Source: Chryseobacterium hagamense (GTDB lineage Bacteria; Bacteroidota; Bacteroidia; Flavobacteriales; Weeksellaceae). Taken from it: DNA of 38,378 bases. Shown one piece after another: positions 7,349 to 15,380 of this stretch. Position 1 is the first letter of the stretch; each line of letters starts with the position of its first letter. Position numbers and translations under genes: made by a program. Under the pieces are notes generated by a model that was not told where the DNA came from, did not search any database, and saw only the letters and a list, made by a program, of their open reading frames with translations. Where the stretch lies: assembly GCF_007991455.1 (NCBI RefSeq), contig NZ_BJYJ01000035.1, forward strand, positions 1 through 38,378, read 5' to 3'.

Positions 7349-7580
7349 CTGGCTTCGACTCTGCTCAGCCACCGGGATTACAATCACATAAGCGCAATTG
7401 CATTTAAACCACAGGTTCGCACAGATTTTTACAGATGATAATGTGGCTGCGAGAATCTCAGCCACCATAATAACGAGCAAATAAGTGCAGTGGATTTAAA
7501 CCATCTATTCTCAGAGATAACTGCGCTTATTTAAAAAGCTTTGATTTTTAAAACTTTCCTGAACTTATTTTGTTAAAGCA
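7349..7580 (+). repeat. Dispersed repeat R, copy 4 (with two hairpin modules)
   Basis: This is the richest copy in the window. GGCTTCGACTCTGCTCAGCC at 7351-7370 and GTGGCTGCGAGAATCTCAGC at 7443-7462 (continuing CACC) are both imperfect palindromes with GGCT/AGCC-type stems. Between them are TTTAAACCACAG, CACAGATTTTTACAGATGAT and AAGCGCAATTGCA. The core AAAGCTTTGATTTTTAAAACTT follows near 7530-7555. It fills most of the gene-free spacer 7241-7725, and I see no open frame there. Confidence 0.65.
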
Positions 7581-7725
7581 TTCAACTTTTAAAGTCCTGT
7601 TAAAATCTTTTGTTTCTTTTATAGTAAAAATTACATGAGATTGAATGCGAGGCATGAATTCTTCAGATCTTCGCAGCTTTTTCACCCAGAAAAAAGATTG
7701 GTTGATCGCTTATTCCGGTGTTTGA

Positions 7726-8130
7726 CTATTCAGGCATTTGGGAAGGATCGGCGAAAGTAATATTCCAGCCATGTCCGTTGATATCCCAGAAGGAGTTCTG
7801 ATACATCCAGCCGTAATCCTGCGGTTCTTCGTGCTGGTACGCTCCGTTTTCCACTGCTGCATCAACGATCCGGTCCACCTCTTCACGGCTGTTCATGGCC
7901 AGTGATACCAGGACCTGCGTGGTATCACCATTCGGTACCGGCCGTTCGGAAAAAGTCTGAAAATAATCTTCGGTAATGAACATCACGAAGATATTGTCGC
8001 TCATAACGATACATACCGCTTTCTCATCGGTAATCTTCTCATTTACGGAAAAACCGATATTGGTCCAGAAGGTTTTGGTCTGCTCGATATCTTTTACGGG
8101 AAGGCTTACGTAGATCTGATTGGCTTTCAT
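7726..8130 (-). CDS. VOC family (glyoxalase/bleomycin-resistance-like) protein
   Basis: The 134-residue protein starts MKANQIYVSLPVKDIEQTKT and goes on with the FWTNIGFSVN strand typical of the glyoxalase/bleomycin-resistance group. It ends YQNSFWDINGHGWNITFADP, the usual last metal-site strand. A longer reading back to 8430 is open, but it overlaps the Crp/Fnr gene antiparallel in phase and has no homology-like content, so I take the ATG at 8130. It lies 77 bases after the Crp/Fnr gene on the same strand and may be read through from it. The substrate is not readable. Confidence 0.9.
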   Translation of the reverse strand: MKANQIYVSLPVKDIEQTKTFWTNIGFSVNEKITDEKAVCIVMSDNIFVMFITEDYFQTFSERPVPNGDTTQVLVSLAMNSREEVDRIVDAAVENGAYQHEEPQDYGWMYQNSFWDINGHGWNITFADPSQMPE

Positions 8131-8207
8131 AAAATAATTTTTAAGGTTAGAACTTTTAACCAAAATTACCGTATTGTCCTGAAAGCCTGCTTGCCATAAG
8201 ACAAGAT

Positions 8208-8798
8208 TTAGTGTTTTCCGGGATGTGAAACCAGCTCTTTGCGGATGCGGCTTAAAGAAGTATCGGTTACGCCGAGGTAAGAGGCAATCTGCTTCAGCGG
8301 TGCCCACCGGACCACCTGGGGTTTCTGCTCCAGAAGGTTCAGGTAGCGCCGGGTTGCGGAAAGGGTAAACATCTCCACCGAACGCTGCTTGTAAGCAAAA
8401 AGCTGCTGGGACATCCATGCCCTGCCCCATTCCCTCAGGTTCGGAATCTTATGAAAAAGCTCCTGGAACTCGTCGAAACTGAGCTTCCAGCATGTACAGT
8501 CGGTAATGCAGACGATGTTCTCCTGCGTCGGAATTCTCTGGAACAGTGACGAAACCTCGATCACGATTTCATTGTCGGCAAAAAAATGAGTGGTAACCTC
8601 ATTGCCGTTGAAATCCGTGACGAATGAACGGGCCAGCCCTTTTTCAAGGATATAATACTCATTAGCAGTTTTTCCTTCCTGCAAAATAATGTCTCCTTTA
8701 TGGAAACTTACTTTTTTATGGGCTTGGAATATTTCATAAAGTTCTTCCTTCAGAAAAAACGGAAAATCGTAGCAGATTTCCAGGGAGGTATTGCTCAT
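8208..8798 (-). CDS. Crp/Fnr family transcriptional regulator
   Basis: The 196-residue protein has a cyclic-nucleotide-binding-like beta-roll at about 25-120, with FHKGDIILQEGKTANEYYIL and the EKGLARSF strand, then a long dimer helix. A short winged-helix domain at about 145-190 contains LLEQKPQVVRWAPLKQIASY and LGVTDTSLSRIRKEL. The recognition helix T-D-T-S-L-S-R-I-R is typical of the Bacteroidota Crp-like group. Residues that bind cAMP in E. coli Crp are not clearly present, so the effector is unknown. The neighbouring VOC gene is a likely target or partner. Confidence 0.9.
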   Translation of the reverse strand: MSNTSLEICYDFPFFLKEELYEIFQAHKKVSFHKGDIILQEGKTANEYYILEKGLARSFVTDFNGNEVTTHFFADNEIVIEVSSLFQRIPTQENIVCITDCTCWKLSFDEFQELFHKIPNLREWGRAWMSQQLFAYKQRSVEMFTLSATRRYLNLLEQKPQVVRWAPLKQIASYLGVTDTSLSRIRKELVSHPGKH

Positions 8799-9094
8799 CG
8801 GTCAATGGTTTCAGGATTTAAAAATAAAATTTTATTTTGATATGCCGGCAGTTTTTTATGCCGGGGATAAAAATAGAACTGACGGATATAAATTCAGGAT
8901 CAATAATCTCACGCAGATTACACATATTTATTTTGATTTCAATCTCAGGATACGCTCGGGCTTAGTTTTCGGCATTAAAAACATTCTTAATTACCTTAAC
9001 AGAATCCACTTGTTGATTCTTAATTTTAGCCCTTCCCATTATCTTAAAATGCTTATTGTTAAAAAACATTTCCCACAGGTGACTGAACATGACC

Positions 9095-10306
9095 TTAAAA
9101 CAGGGATAACTGAATAGGTTTCGGAGGTGACGGTTTCTGTGCATCCCCGAAGACAGTCTTTCCGCCGAATCGCCATGAGTTCTGCCGCTCTTCTTCAATT
9201 ACTTCCCGGATATCGAAATCCGGGGTAAAATCTTTTTCCGTAGCTTCAATGATCTGATGAAGCTTGTTTAAAGTTTTTAATTTGTCAGAATTCCCCAATC
9301 TGGATTTTTCGATTCCCGACCGGATGATCTGCAGGCTTTCATCGTACACTTTTGTGGGCACCGGAAAAGGATGGCCGTCTTTACCGCCGTGCGCAAAGGA
9401 AAACCTTGCCGGATCCTTGAATCTTGAAGGGGCTCCGTGAATGATTTCACTTACCAAAGCCAGCGACTGCATGGTACGCGGCCCCACCCCTTTCAGCATC
9501 AGCAGATCTTCAAAATTTTGAGGCTGCTGCTCACGGGTAACGTACAAAAGCGCACCCAGACGCTTCAGATCTACATCCGATGCCTGCACGTCATGATGGT
9601 TCGGAAGAATAAGTCTTGAAAAATCATTCATGATTTCCGCCGAATCGGTATGGGAAATTTCCAGGATGCCTCTGCGGTTATCCGAAGCTTCGGCATCGGT
9701 TAAATTCAGGATTCTTCCTCTCGGGATCCCGTTGATTCCGGTATGCGGCTCCTCCACAAAAGAAGTAATGTTTTCAGAATGCCAGTGGTAACGCCTGGCG
9801 GTGCCGTCGGACTCGTGCATGCCCTGCTGCACCACGCTCCAGTTTCCATTATCCGATAGAATAAAGTTGTGCAGGTACAACTGGTAACCATCCTGAATCG
9901 CCGTGTTATCCACCTTTGCGGAAAGCTTGCTGGCCCTGATGAGTTGGTTTCCGTCCAGTCCGGTTTTCTCGGCAATCTGAAGCAGCTCGGAAGGCGTTTC
10001 GCGGGAAAATTTCCCTTTTCCGCCACAGATATACAGCCCCAGAGACTGCGAATTCGGATTAATGGAACGCTTCAGGGCTCCCATTACGGAAGTCGTGATC
10101 CCGGAAGAATGCCAGTCCATTCCCATAACCGCACCGAAACTCTGGAACCAGAAAGGATTTGCCAGCCGGCGTAGTACTTCATCCTTGCCGTAATCCATCA
10201 AAATCACTTCAACAATGGAAAGCCCGAGTATCGACATGCGCTCATACAGCCACGGCGGTACTTTGCCATAGTGAAGCGGTAAATCTGCAGTTCCGGAACG
10301 TTTCAT
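9095..10306 (-). CDS. DUF763 protein with C-terminal beta-clamp-binding motif
   Basis: The 403-residue protein begins MKRSGTADLPLHYGKVPPWL, the typical opening of DUF763. A longer reading from an ATG at 10354 adds 16 residues (rich in Asn) but has no family support. The N-terminal two thirds carry family blocks such as GLSIVEVILMDYG and GLYICGGKGK. A helix-hairpin-helix motif LKGVGPRT lies at about 271-278, implying DNA backbone contact. The last residues, after a proline-rich linker, are QLSLF, matching the known bacterial clamp-binding consensus QL(S/D)LF. DUF763 has no established function. DNA binding plus the clamp motif suggests DNA repair or replication maintenance. Confidence 0.9.
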   Translation of the reverse strand: MKRSGTADLPLHYGKVPPWLYERMSILGLSIVEVILMDYGKDEVLRRLANPFWFQSFGAVMGMDWHSSGITTSVMGALKRSINPNSQSLGLYICGGKGKFSRETPSELLQIAEKTGLDGNQLIRASKLSAKVDNTAIQDGYQLYLHNFILSDNGNWSVVQQGMHESDGTARRYHWHSENITSFVEEPHTGINGIPRGRILNLTDAEASDNRRGILEISHTDSAEIMNDFSRLILPNHHDVQASDVDLKRLGALLYVTREQQPQNFEDLLMLKGVGPRTMQSLALVSEIIHGAPSRFKDPARFSFAHGGKDGHPFPVPTKVYDESLQIIRSGIEKSRLGNSDKLKTLNKLHQIIEATEKDFTPDFDIREVIEEERQNSWRFGGKTVFGDAQKPSPPKPIQLSLF

Positions 10307-10384
10307 CCCGTAAAGGTAAGGGGAATCTCTGTAATTATTATTGTTCTGAATCACTATTCCAGGTTTGATACTTTTTTATTTGAG

Positions 10385-10752
10385 GTGAACCCGAAGAAGG
10401 ACCGGAATTAACAGGCTGGAAGAGGGAAGCCGGATGCAGGAAGTCTCTCCTGTCAAAAATCTAATGAAGGTCTTGATAATCAAACTAAATATTTTGACAT
10501 TGTATAAGAGGAAATTCCTGTTTAATCCTGAATAAACAGCCTTAAATAATGGTCGATTTATATTATTTTAAAATCCCGGAGAGATGGCTTATTATAAGGA
10601 TAGGATAAAATCTGTCAGAAGCATGAACCCTTTATTCATTGTACTCAGAGGAATTCTATTCCTAATCCTGAGTAAATCAGCCTTAATTTATTTTTGAATT
10701 AAATAAACACCTGAATATGACATTGGTGTAGCCGAATTTACGTTATTCAAAG
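10385..10752 (+). repeat. Dispersed element L, copy 1 (long, internally duplicated)
   Basis: This gene-free element aligns over its length with copy 2 at 14889-15219. The shared anchors in order are GTGAAC, ACCGGA, CAGGCTGGAAGAGGGAAGCC, GGATGCAGGAAGTCT, TCAAAAAT, TGAAGGTCTTGAT, AGAGGAAATTC, CTGAATAAA, GGCTTATTA, GGATAAAATC, GAATTAA and GCCGAATT. Internally AGAGGAA followed by TCCT and AATCCTGA(A/G)TAAA occurs at about 10507-10540 and again at about 10647-10680, 140 bp apart. It has no open frame, so it is non-coding or a very old relic. Confidence 0.75.
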
Positions 10753-10839
10753 AACGGTCATCCGTTGACTGAAAGGAGCTGAAGCTGCATTTAAGTGTAA
10801 ACACATTAGAAAAAAGGAAAGACCAGCTTTGAAAACAAG

Positions 10840-11000
10840 AAGAACACATCAGAATAAAAATCAAAGATTTTTAGGATAGGCGCAATCATCTGGCAAATTC
10901 GTGTCAATCTGTGGTTTCAAATTGACCCGGCCATTCCGGTGGCTGAGCGGAGCCGAAGCCACACTTCTATCCGTGCAAATTCCTGTGATCCTTGGTTTAA
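10840..11000 (-). repeat. Dispersed repeat R, copy 5 (reverse orientation)
   Basis: GAACACATCAGAATAAAAATCAAAGATTTTT is the reverse of the AATCTTTGATTTTT core. It is followed by CGTGTCAATCTGTGGTTTCAA and by the hairpin module CGGTGGCTGAGCGGAGCCGA, then AGCCACA. It ends near a second CCTTGGTTTAAA. It lies downstream of the tpx gene terminator, between tpx and the L element. Confidence 0.65.
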
Positions 11001-11030
11001 AATTTAACCTTAATATTAGATATAAAGCGT

Positions 11031-11066
11031 AAGAAAGCCCTGTAAAATCATTCACAGGGACTTAAA
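11031..11066 (-). terminator. Terminator downstream of tpx
   Basis: On the minus strand CCCTGT pairs with ACAGGG, extended by AAGT/GCTTT on the two sides, across a loop of ten or so bases and followed by T-rich sequence. It lies 15 bases after the tpx stop codon. Confidence 0.65.
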
Positions 11067-11081
11067 ACTCTATTGTTCTGT

Positions 11082-11582
11082 TTATTTTACAGCAGCTAAT
11101 GCCGCTTCATAATCAGGTTCGTCTGCTATTTCGGAAACCTGCTCCGTGTAGACCACTTTGTTGTTTTCATCCGCTACGATAACGGCACGGCTCAGAAGCC
11201 CCTGGAATACGGAATCTGCGATGGTTACTTCATAATCGTCACCGAAACTGCCTCTGAAATCTGAAAGGGTTTCCACATTGTCCAGTCCTTCGGCCGCACA
11301 GAATCTTCCCAGTGCAAAAGGAAGGTCTTTGGAAACATTGATGACTACGGTATTATCCAGAGCAGATACTTTTTCGTTAAACGTTCTTGCTGAAGCTGCA
11401 CATACCGGGGTATCCACACTCGGAAAAATATTGAAGATTTTCTTTTTGCCTTCAAAATTTTCAAGGGTCTTTACGTTCAGTCCGGAATCTACCAAAGCGA
11501 AATCCCTGATGGTAGATCCTACTGTGGGAAGCGTTCCTATAGTATGTACTTCGTTTCCTTTTAAAGTAATTGTTGTTGCCAT
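11082..11582 (-). CDS. tpx: Thiol peroxidase (atypical 2-Cys, Tpx type)
   Basis: The 166-residue protein is a full-length Tpx peroxiredoxin of the cytoplasm. The peroxidatic Cys61 lies in FPSVDTPVC and the resolving Cys95 in FALGRFC, the same spacing as E. coli Tpx (61/95). The catalytic Thr and Arg are also in place (Thr58, and Arg in LSRAVIV). It reduces hydrogen peroxide and lipid-like hydroperoxides using thioredoxin. The gene stands alone, and a second exported member occurs at 28078-28650. The start ATG gives a conventional N-terminus. Confidence 0.97.
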   Translation of the reverse strand: MATTITLKGNEVHTIGTLPTVGSTIRDFALVDSGLNVKTLENFEGKKKIFNIFPSVDTPVCAASARTFNEKVSALDNTVVINVSKDLPFALGRFCAAEGLDNVETLSDFRGSFGDDYEVTIADSVFQGLLSRAVIVADENNKVVYTEQVSEIADEPDYEAALAAVK

Positions 11583-11824
11583 AAATTTATTATTAAAATG
11601 TTTTTCAAATGTAGTTAAAATACAAAAGAAAATTTCATGTTTCTCAAATTATATAGCCGGACCAAACGGGATTTGTTTATTAATTAATATTGAGCCCTGA
11701 CTGAAGAATTATTAAAGCTATTGTCAATAAATTCTCAATTAAAAATAACCAAACTTAAAAACAAACAATCCTTTTGCTTAATGGTAAATTCTCCCTATTC
11801 GCAGACGTGAAAAATTGTTTAACC

Positions 11825-12182
11825 ATGAAAAAGAAAATTACTTTACTGCTGTTTGGAGTTCCGCTGTTCAGTTGTGCACAGTCTGCGATCGGGAGCATCA
11901 ATTCCAAGGCGGTTTCTGACAATGGTTTTACCCATCCGGTGGAAGAAATTTAAGGCTTATTATCTAAATCCTAACGAAACCAATGCCGGAAGCCGGTCGA
12001 GCAGCTATGTGACCTTTTCTTCTCCGGTAAAAGAAGGAACTGCATCCGGCGGAGGTATTGTAGTCTATTCTAATAATGAAGCCTATGGCTATCACTTTAA
12101 TCCTACAAACAATTCAGGAGGCTGGACAAATACCGCTACATTTTCATCAACAATAAAAGGAAGTATTTCCACAGCAAAATAA
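11825..12182 (+). pseudogene. Small lipoprotein gene broken by a frameshift
   Basis: An ATG at 11825 opens MKKKITLLLFGVPLFSCAQS, a lipoprotein signal peptide with Cys17 as the lipid anchor. That frame stops at a TAA at about 11951, after HPVEEI. The next frame (+1) continues at once with KAYYLNPNETN and runs to a stop at 12182. It ends in a repetitive Ser/Thr/Gly/Asn-rich domain containing SSSYVTFSS and NSGGWTNTATFSS. Removing one T or A from GAAATTTAAGG near 11946-11953 restores one frame of about 118 residues. A single-base insertion in a homopolymer, either genuine or a sequencing error, is the simplest reading. The terminator just after it shows the transcription unit is intact. Confidence 0.75.
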
Positions 12183-12202
12183 AATTTGATCTATCATAGA
12201 CT

Positions 12203-12229
12203 AAAAGAGAGGCACCTGCCTCTTTTTTT
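12203..12229 (+). terminator. Terminator after the lipoprotein gene
   Basis: AAAAGAGGCA pairs with TGCCTCTTTT across a two-base CC centre and is followed by TTTT. It is a strong, compact intrinsic terminator 20 bases after the stop at 12182. Confidence 0.9.
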
Positions 12230-12262
12230 ATGCAAAATATCCAAATAAACAATCATAATTAC

Positions 12263-12270
12263 TAAATTTG
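12263..12270 (+). promoter_or_regulatory. Possible -7 box (TAAATTTG) for icd
   Basis: TAAATTTG fits the Bacteroidota -7 consensus TAnnTTTG and lies 37 bases before the icd start codon. No good TTTG -33 element is seen at 19-21 bases upstream, so confidence is limited. Confidence 0.35.
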
Positions 12271-12307
12271 TGTGTCTTAAAAAAATCAAATAATAAATTA
12301 CAGTATA

Positions 12308-14527
12308 ATGTCAGACAAATCAAAAATCTATTACACCCTTACGGATGAGGCTCCGATGTTGGCTACACACTCGTTTTTACCGATTGTAAAAGCTTTTACC
12401 AAATCAGCAGACATTGAGATCGCGGTTCCGGATATTTCTCTTGCCGGAAGAATCCTGGCTAATTTCCCGGAGTTCCTGAAAGATGATCAGAAAATCGGGG
12501 ATGCTTTGGCTGAACTGGGGCAACTGGCCACCCAACCTGACGCTAATATTATTAAGTTACCCAATATTTCGGCATCTGCCCCTCAATTGGATGCAGCGAT
12601 TGCCGAATTGCAGGCAAAAGGATTTGCCGTTCCGGATTATCCGGCGGAACCTAAAAATGAAAATGAAAAGCTGATTAAGGCCAAATACGCCAAAGTATTG
12701 GGAAGTGCCGTAAATCCGGTATTAAGGGAAGGAAATTCTGACAGACGTGCTCCGAAAGCCGTTAAAAACTACGCTAAAACAAACCCTCACCGAATGGGTG
12801 ACTGGTCTTCCGACAGCAAAACCGACGTAGCTCACATGGAAAACGGGGATTTCTACGGAACAGAAACATCCACTACTCTTGAGAATGCTACAAAATATAA
12901 AATCGTTTTCAAAGGAACTGACGGTGCTGAAACTTTGTTAAAAGATTTCGCAGGCCTGCAAGCCGGAGAAGTAATCGACTCTTCGGTAATGAATTTAAAT
13001 TCGTTGAAAGCTTTTGTCCAACAGGCAATCGACGAAGCAAAAAACAGAAACGTTCTTCTTTCCGCTCACCTGAAAGCGACGATGATGAAAATTTCCGATC
13101 CTATTATTTTCGGGGCGATCGTAGAAACGTTTTTTAAAGAGGTTTTTACCAAATATGCGGAGACCTTCAAAGCTTTAGACATCAATCCGAATAACGGACT
13201 GGCCGATCTTTTTGAAAAAATCAAAGGAAATGCACAGGAAGCCAACATCAAAGGGGACATCGAAGCGGCTTTGGTGAACGGACCTCGAGTGGCGATGGTG
13301 AATTCCGATAAAGGGATTACCAATTTCCACGTTCCATCCGATATCATTGTAGACGCATCAATGGCTGCTTTGGTAAGAGGCGGAGGAAAAATGTGGAACA
13401 CCGAAGGAAAAGAGGAAGATACGGTTTGTATCATTCCGGACCGTTCTTATGCAGGCTTCTACCAGTCGGTAATCGATGATATGAAAGCACACGGGAAACT
13501 GGATCCTACGACAATGGGTTCTGTGCCGAATGTCGGTTTAATGGCTCAGAAAGCGGAGGAATACGGTTCCCACGACAAAACATTCCAGGCTTCTGCCGAG
13601 GGAATAATTGAAGTTCAGGACGAAAACGGAAATGTCCTTCTTTCCCAGAAAGTGGAAAAAGGAGACATCTTCAGAATGTGCCAGACCAAAGATGCACCGA
13701 TCCAGGATTGGGTAAAACTGGCGGTAAACCGTTCAAGATTATCCGATACCCCTGCTATTTTCTGGCTGGATAAAGGAAGAGCCCACGACAGGGAGATCAT
13801 CAAAAAAGTTGAAAAATATTTAGCAGATCATGATACCGACGGACTGGACATCAAGATCCTTGACGTAAAAGATGCCATGACCGAAACGCTGAGAAGAGCA
13901 AGAGAAGGAAAAGATACGATTTCCGTTTCCGGAAATGTACTGAGAGATTACCTGACCGACCTTTTCCCGATCCTGGAACTGGGAACTTCAGCGAAAATGC
14001 TTTCCATTGTTCCATTGATGAACGGCGGAGGTCTGTTTGAAACCGGTGCCGGAGGTTCTGCTCCGAAACACGTTGAACAGTTTATCGAAGAAGGCTATTT
14101 AAGATGGGATTCTTTGGGCGAATTCCTGGCTTTACAGGCTTCCCTGGAACACCTGGCACAAACCCAGAACAATACAAAAGCTCAGGTTCTGGCTGATGCT
14201 TTAGACGAAGCGAATGCTAAATTCCTGGCAACCGATAAATCTCCGGCAAGAAAAGTCGGACAGATCGACAACAGAGGTTCCCACTTCTACCTGGCGATGT
14301 ATTGGGCAGAAGCCCTGGCTAATCAAACCGCTGATGCGGAACTGGCCGCTCAGTTTGCTCCGGTTGCCCAGGCCATGCAGGAAAACGAAGAGGTAATCAA
14401 TGCCGAACTGATCGGTGCCCAGGGCAAACCTCAGGAAATCAACGGTTATTTTAAACCTGATACCTACAAAACGTATGAAGCCATGAGGCCAAGTACCGTT
14501 TTAAATGAAATCATCGACGGAATCTGA
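12308..14527 (+). CDS. icd: Isocitrate dehydrogenase (NADP), monomeric type
   Basis: The 739-residue protein is a full-length monomeric isocitrate dehydrogenase, a family of about 740 residues unrelated in length to the dimeric E. coli enzyme. Clear signatures are the isocitrate-binding loop AVNPVLREGNSDRRAP near residues 135-150, GDFYGTETS, and the late segment NGGGLFETGAGGSAPKHVEQ. It oxidises isocitrate to 2-oxoglutarate and carbon dioxide, producing NADPH in the TCA cycle. The gene is monocistronic, bounded by terminators on both sides. Its codon use favours GAA, AAA and CTG, consistent with high expression. Confidence 0.98.
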   Translation: MSDKSKIYYTLTDEAPMLATHSFLPIVKAFTKSADIEIAVPDISLAGRILANFPEFLKDDQKIGDALAELGQLATQPDANIIKLPNISASAPQLDAAIAELQAKGFAVPDYPAEPKNENEKLIKAKYAKVLGSAVNPVLREGNSDRRAPKAVKNYAKTNPHRMGDWSSDSKTDVAHMENGDFYGTETSTTLENATKYKIVFKGTDGAETLLKDFAGLQAGEVIDSSVMNLNSLKAFVQQAIDEAKNRNVLLSAHLKATMMKISDPIIFGAIVETFFKEVFTKYAETFKALDINPNNGLADLFEKIKGNAQEANIKGDIEAALVNGPRVAMVNSDKGITNFHVPSDIIVDASMAALVRGGGKMWNTEGKEEDTVCIIPDRSYAGFYQSVIDDMKAHGKLDPTTMGSVPNVGLMAQKAEEYGSHDKTFQASAEGIIEVQDENGNVLLSQKVEKGDIFRMCQTKDAPIQDWVKLAVNRSRLSDTPAIFWLDKGRAHDREIIKKVEKYLADHDTDGLDIKILDVKDAMTETLRRAREGKDTISVSGNVLRDYLTDLFPILELGTSAKMLSIVPLMNGGGLFETGAGGSAPKHVEQFIEEGYLRWDSLGEFLALQASLEHLAQTQNNTKAQVLADALDEANAKFLATDKSPARKVGQIDNRGSHFYLAMYWAEALANQTADAELAAQFAPVAQAMQENEEVINAELIGAQGKPQEINGYFKPDTYKTYEAMRPSTVLNEIIDGI

Positions 14528-14547
14528 ATTTCCGTTCTGATATAAAT

Positions 14548-14577
14548 GAAAGCTCCTTTTTAAAAGGGGCTTTTTTG
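14548..14577 (+). terminator. Terminator of icd
   Basis: GAAAGCTCCTTTTTA pairs imperfectly with AAAAGGGGCTTTTTT (one G-T pair), ending in a T run. It lies about 20 bases after the icd stop. Confidence 0.85.
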
Positions 14578-14580
14578 TTT

Positions 14581-14888
14581 TATTTCTGTGGACGTTTTTA
14601 TTTGAAATGCCTTTTCTGAAAATATGTCCAGACCACTGGCTTAAATTATACTTTATAAATATTTATATCCAATTATACGTCCTATTTTATCAGTAATTTC
14701 CAAAGGAACATCAACGTAATATCAGACAACAGGGACGAAAAAAATCATGCATGGCTTCGATTCCGCTCAGCCATCACATTACAATACTAAGCTGTTACTG
14801 ACTGAGTTGAATCTATAATTTCCAATAAAATGTAAACATCATACTGGAGATCCAGTCCGGATCCGGAAATAACAGCTTCTCTATTTAA
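14581..14888. other. Gene-free spacer between icd and the L element
   Basis: About 300 AT-rich bases with no convincing frame or RNA gene. A short R-type hairpin module sits at 14751-14777. The rest shows no recognisable structure to me. Confidence 0.5.
14751..14777 (+). repeat. Dispersed repeat R, copy 6 (hairpin module only)
   Basis: ATGGCTTCGATTCCGCTCAG followed by CCATCAC matches the hairpin module of copies 3, 4, 5 and 8 (TGGCT / AGCCA stems). The other modules are missing here. Confidence 0.55.
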
Positions 14889-15219
14889 CGTGAACTCAAA
14901 GAAGTACCGGAGTCAGCAGGCTGGAAGAGGGAAGCCGGATGCAGGAAGTCTTTCCCGTCAAAAATATCATGAAGGTCTTGATGATCAGACAAAACATTTT
15001 GTCATTCTATCAGAGGAAATTCTTATTTAGCCCTGAATAAATAGCCTCAAACCAAGGTCTGATTTGTATGGTCTTAAAGCCCTAAAAGGACGGCTTATTA
15101 CAGGACAGGATAAAATCCTATCGGAAGTATCAATCATTGATTTATCCTACGAGGAATATTTTGAATTAACTAAATATCTAATTTTAAGTTGAATACAGCC
15201 GAATTCACATTATATTTAA
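14889..15219 (+). repeat. Dispersed element L, copy 2
   Basis: This copy aligns with copy 1 (10385-10752) in the same orientation over more than 300 bases; the middle and end are shorter by about 35 bases. CAGGCTGGAAGAGGGAAGCC is identical in both copies. The internal duplicate is partly deleted here (GAGGAATATTTTGAATTAA). It lies between icd and the MFS exporter gene, with the same arrangement as copy 1: an R repeat next to it and no coding capacity. Confidence 0.75.
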
Positions 15220-15282
15220 AGTAAAAACAAATCGCATCCGTCTCTAAAAAACAGATATCAACTTCTCAATTACTTATGCAGC

Positions 15283-15313
15283 AATAAATCCTCCCGTCCT
15301 AGGAGGATTTATT
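15283..15313 (-). terminator. Symmetric terminator downstream of the MFS gene
   Basis: AATAAATCCTCC and GGAGGATTTATT form a 12-bp stem with a short loop. It is AT-rich at both outer ends, so it could work in both directions. It lies 68 bases after the minus-strand MFS gene stop and is the best candidate for the end of that transcript. Confidence 0.6.
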
Positions 15314-15380
15314 ATTGAAATAGGATATAGAAAATTTAAATAATCAGATTTGAAAGATGGATCATGAATAAAAATGATTA

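Noticed and set aside
8131..8430. Upstream extension of the VOC gene to 8430
   Set aside because: It would overlap the Crp/Fnr gene on the same strand in another frame. The protein family starts at MKANQIYV (8130).
8791..9117. Plus-strand frame in the spacer between Crp/Fnr and DUF763
   Set aside because: The sequence is AT-rich and repetitive (ILNYLNRIHLLILNF) with no signal or family pattern, and its end runs into the DUF763 3' end.
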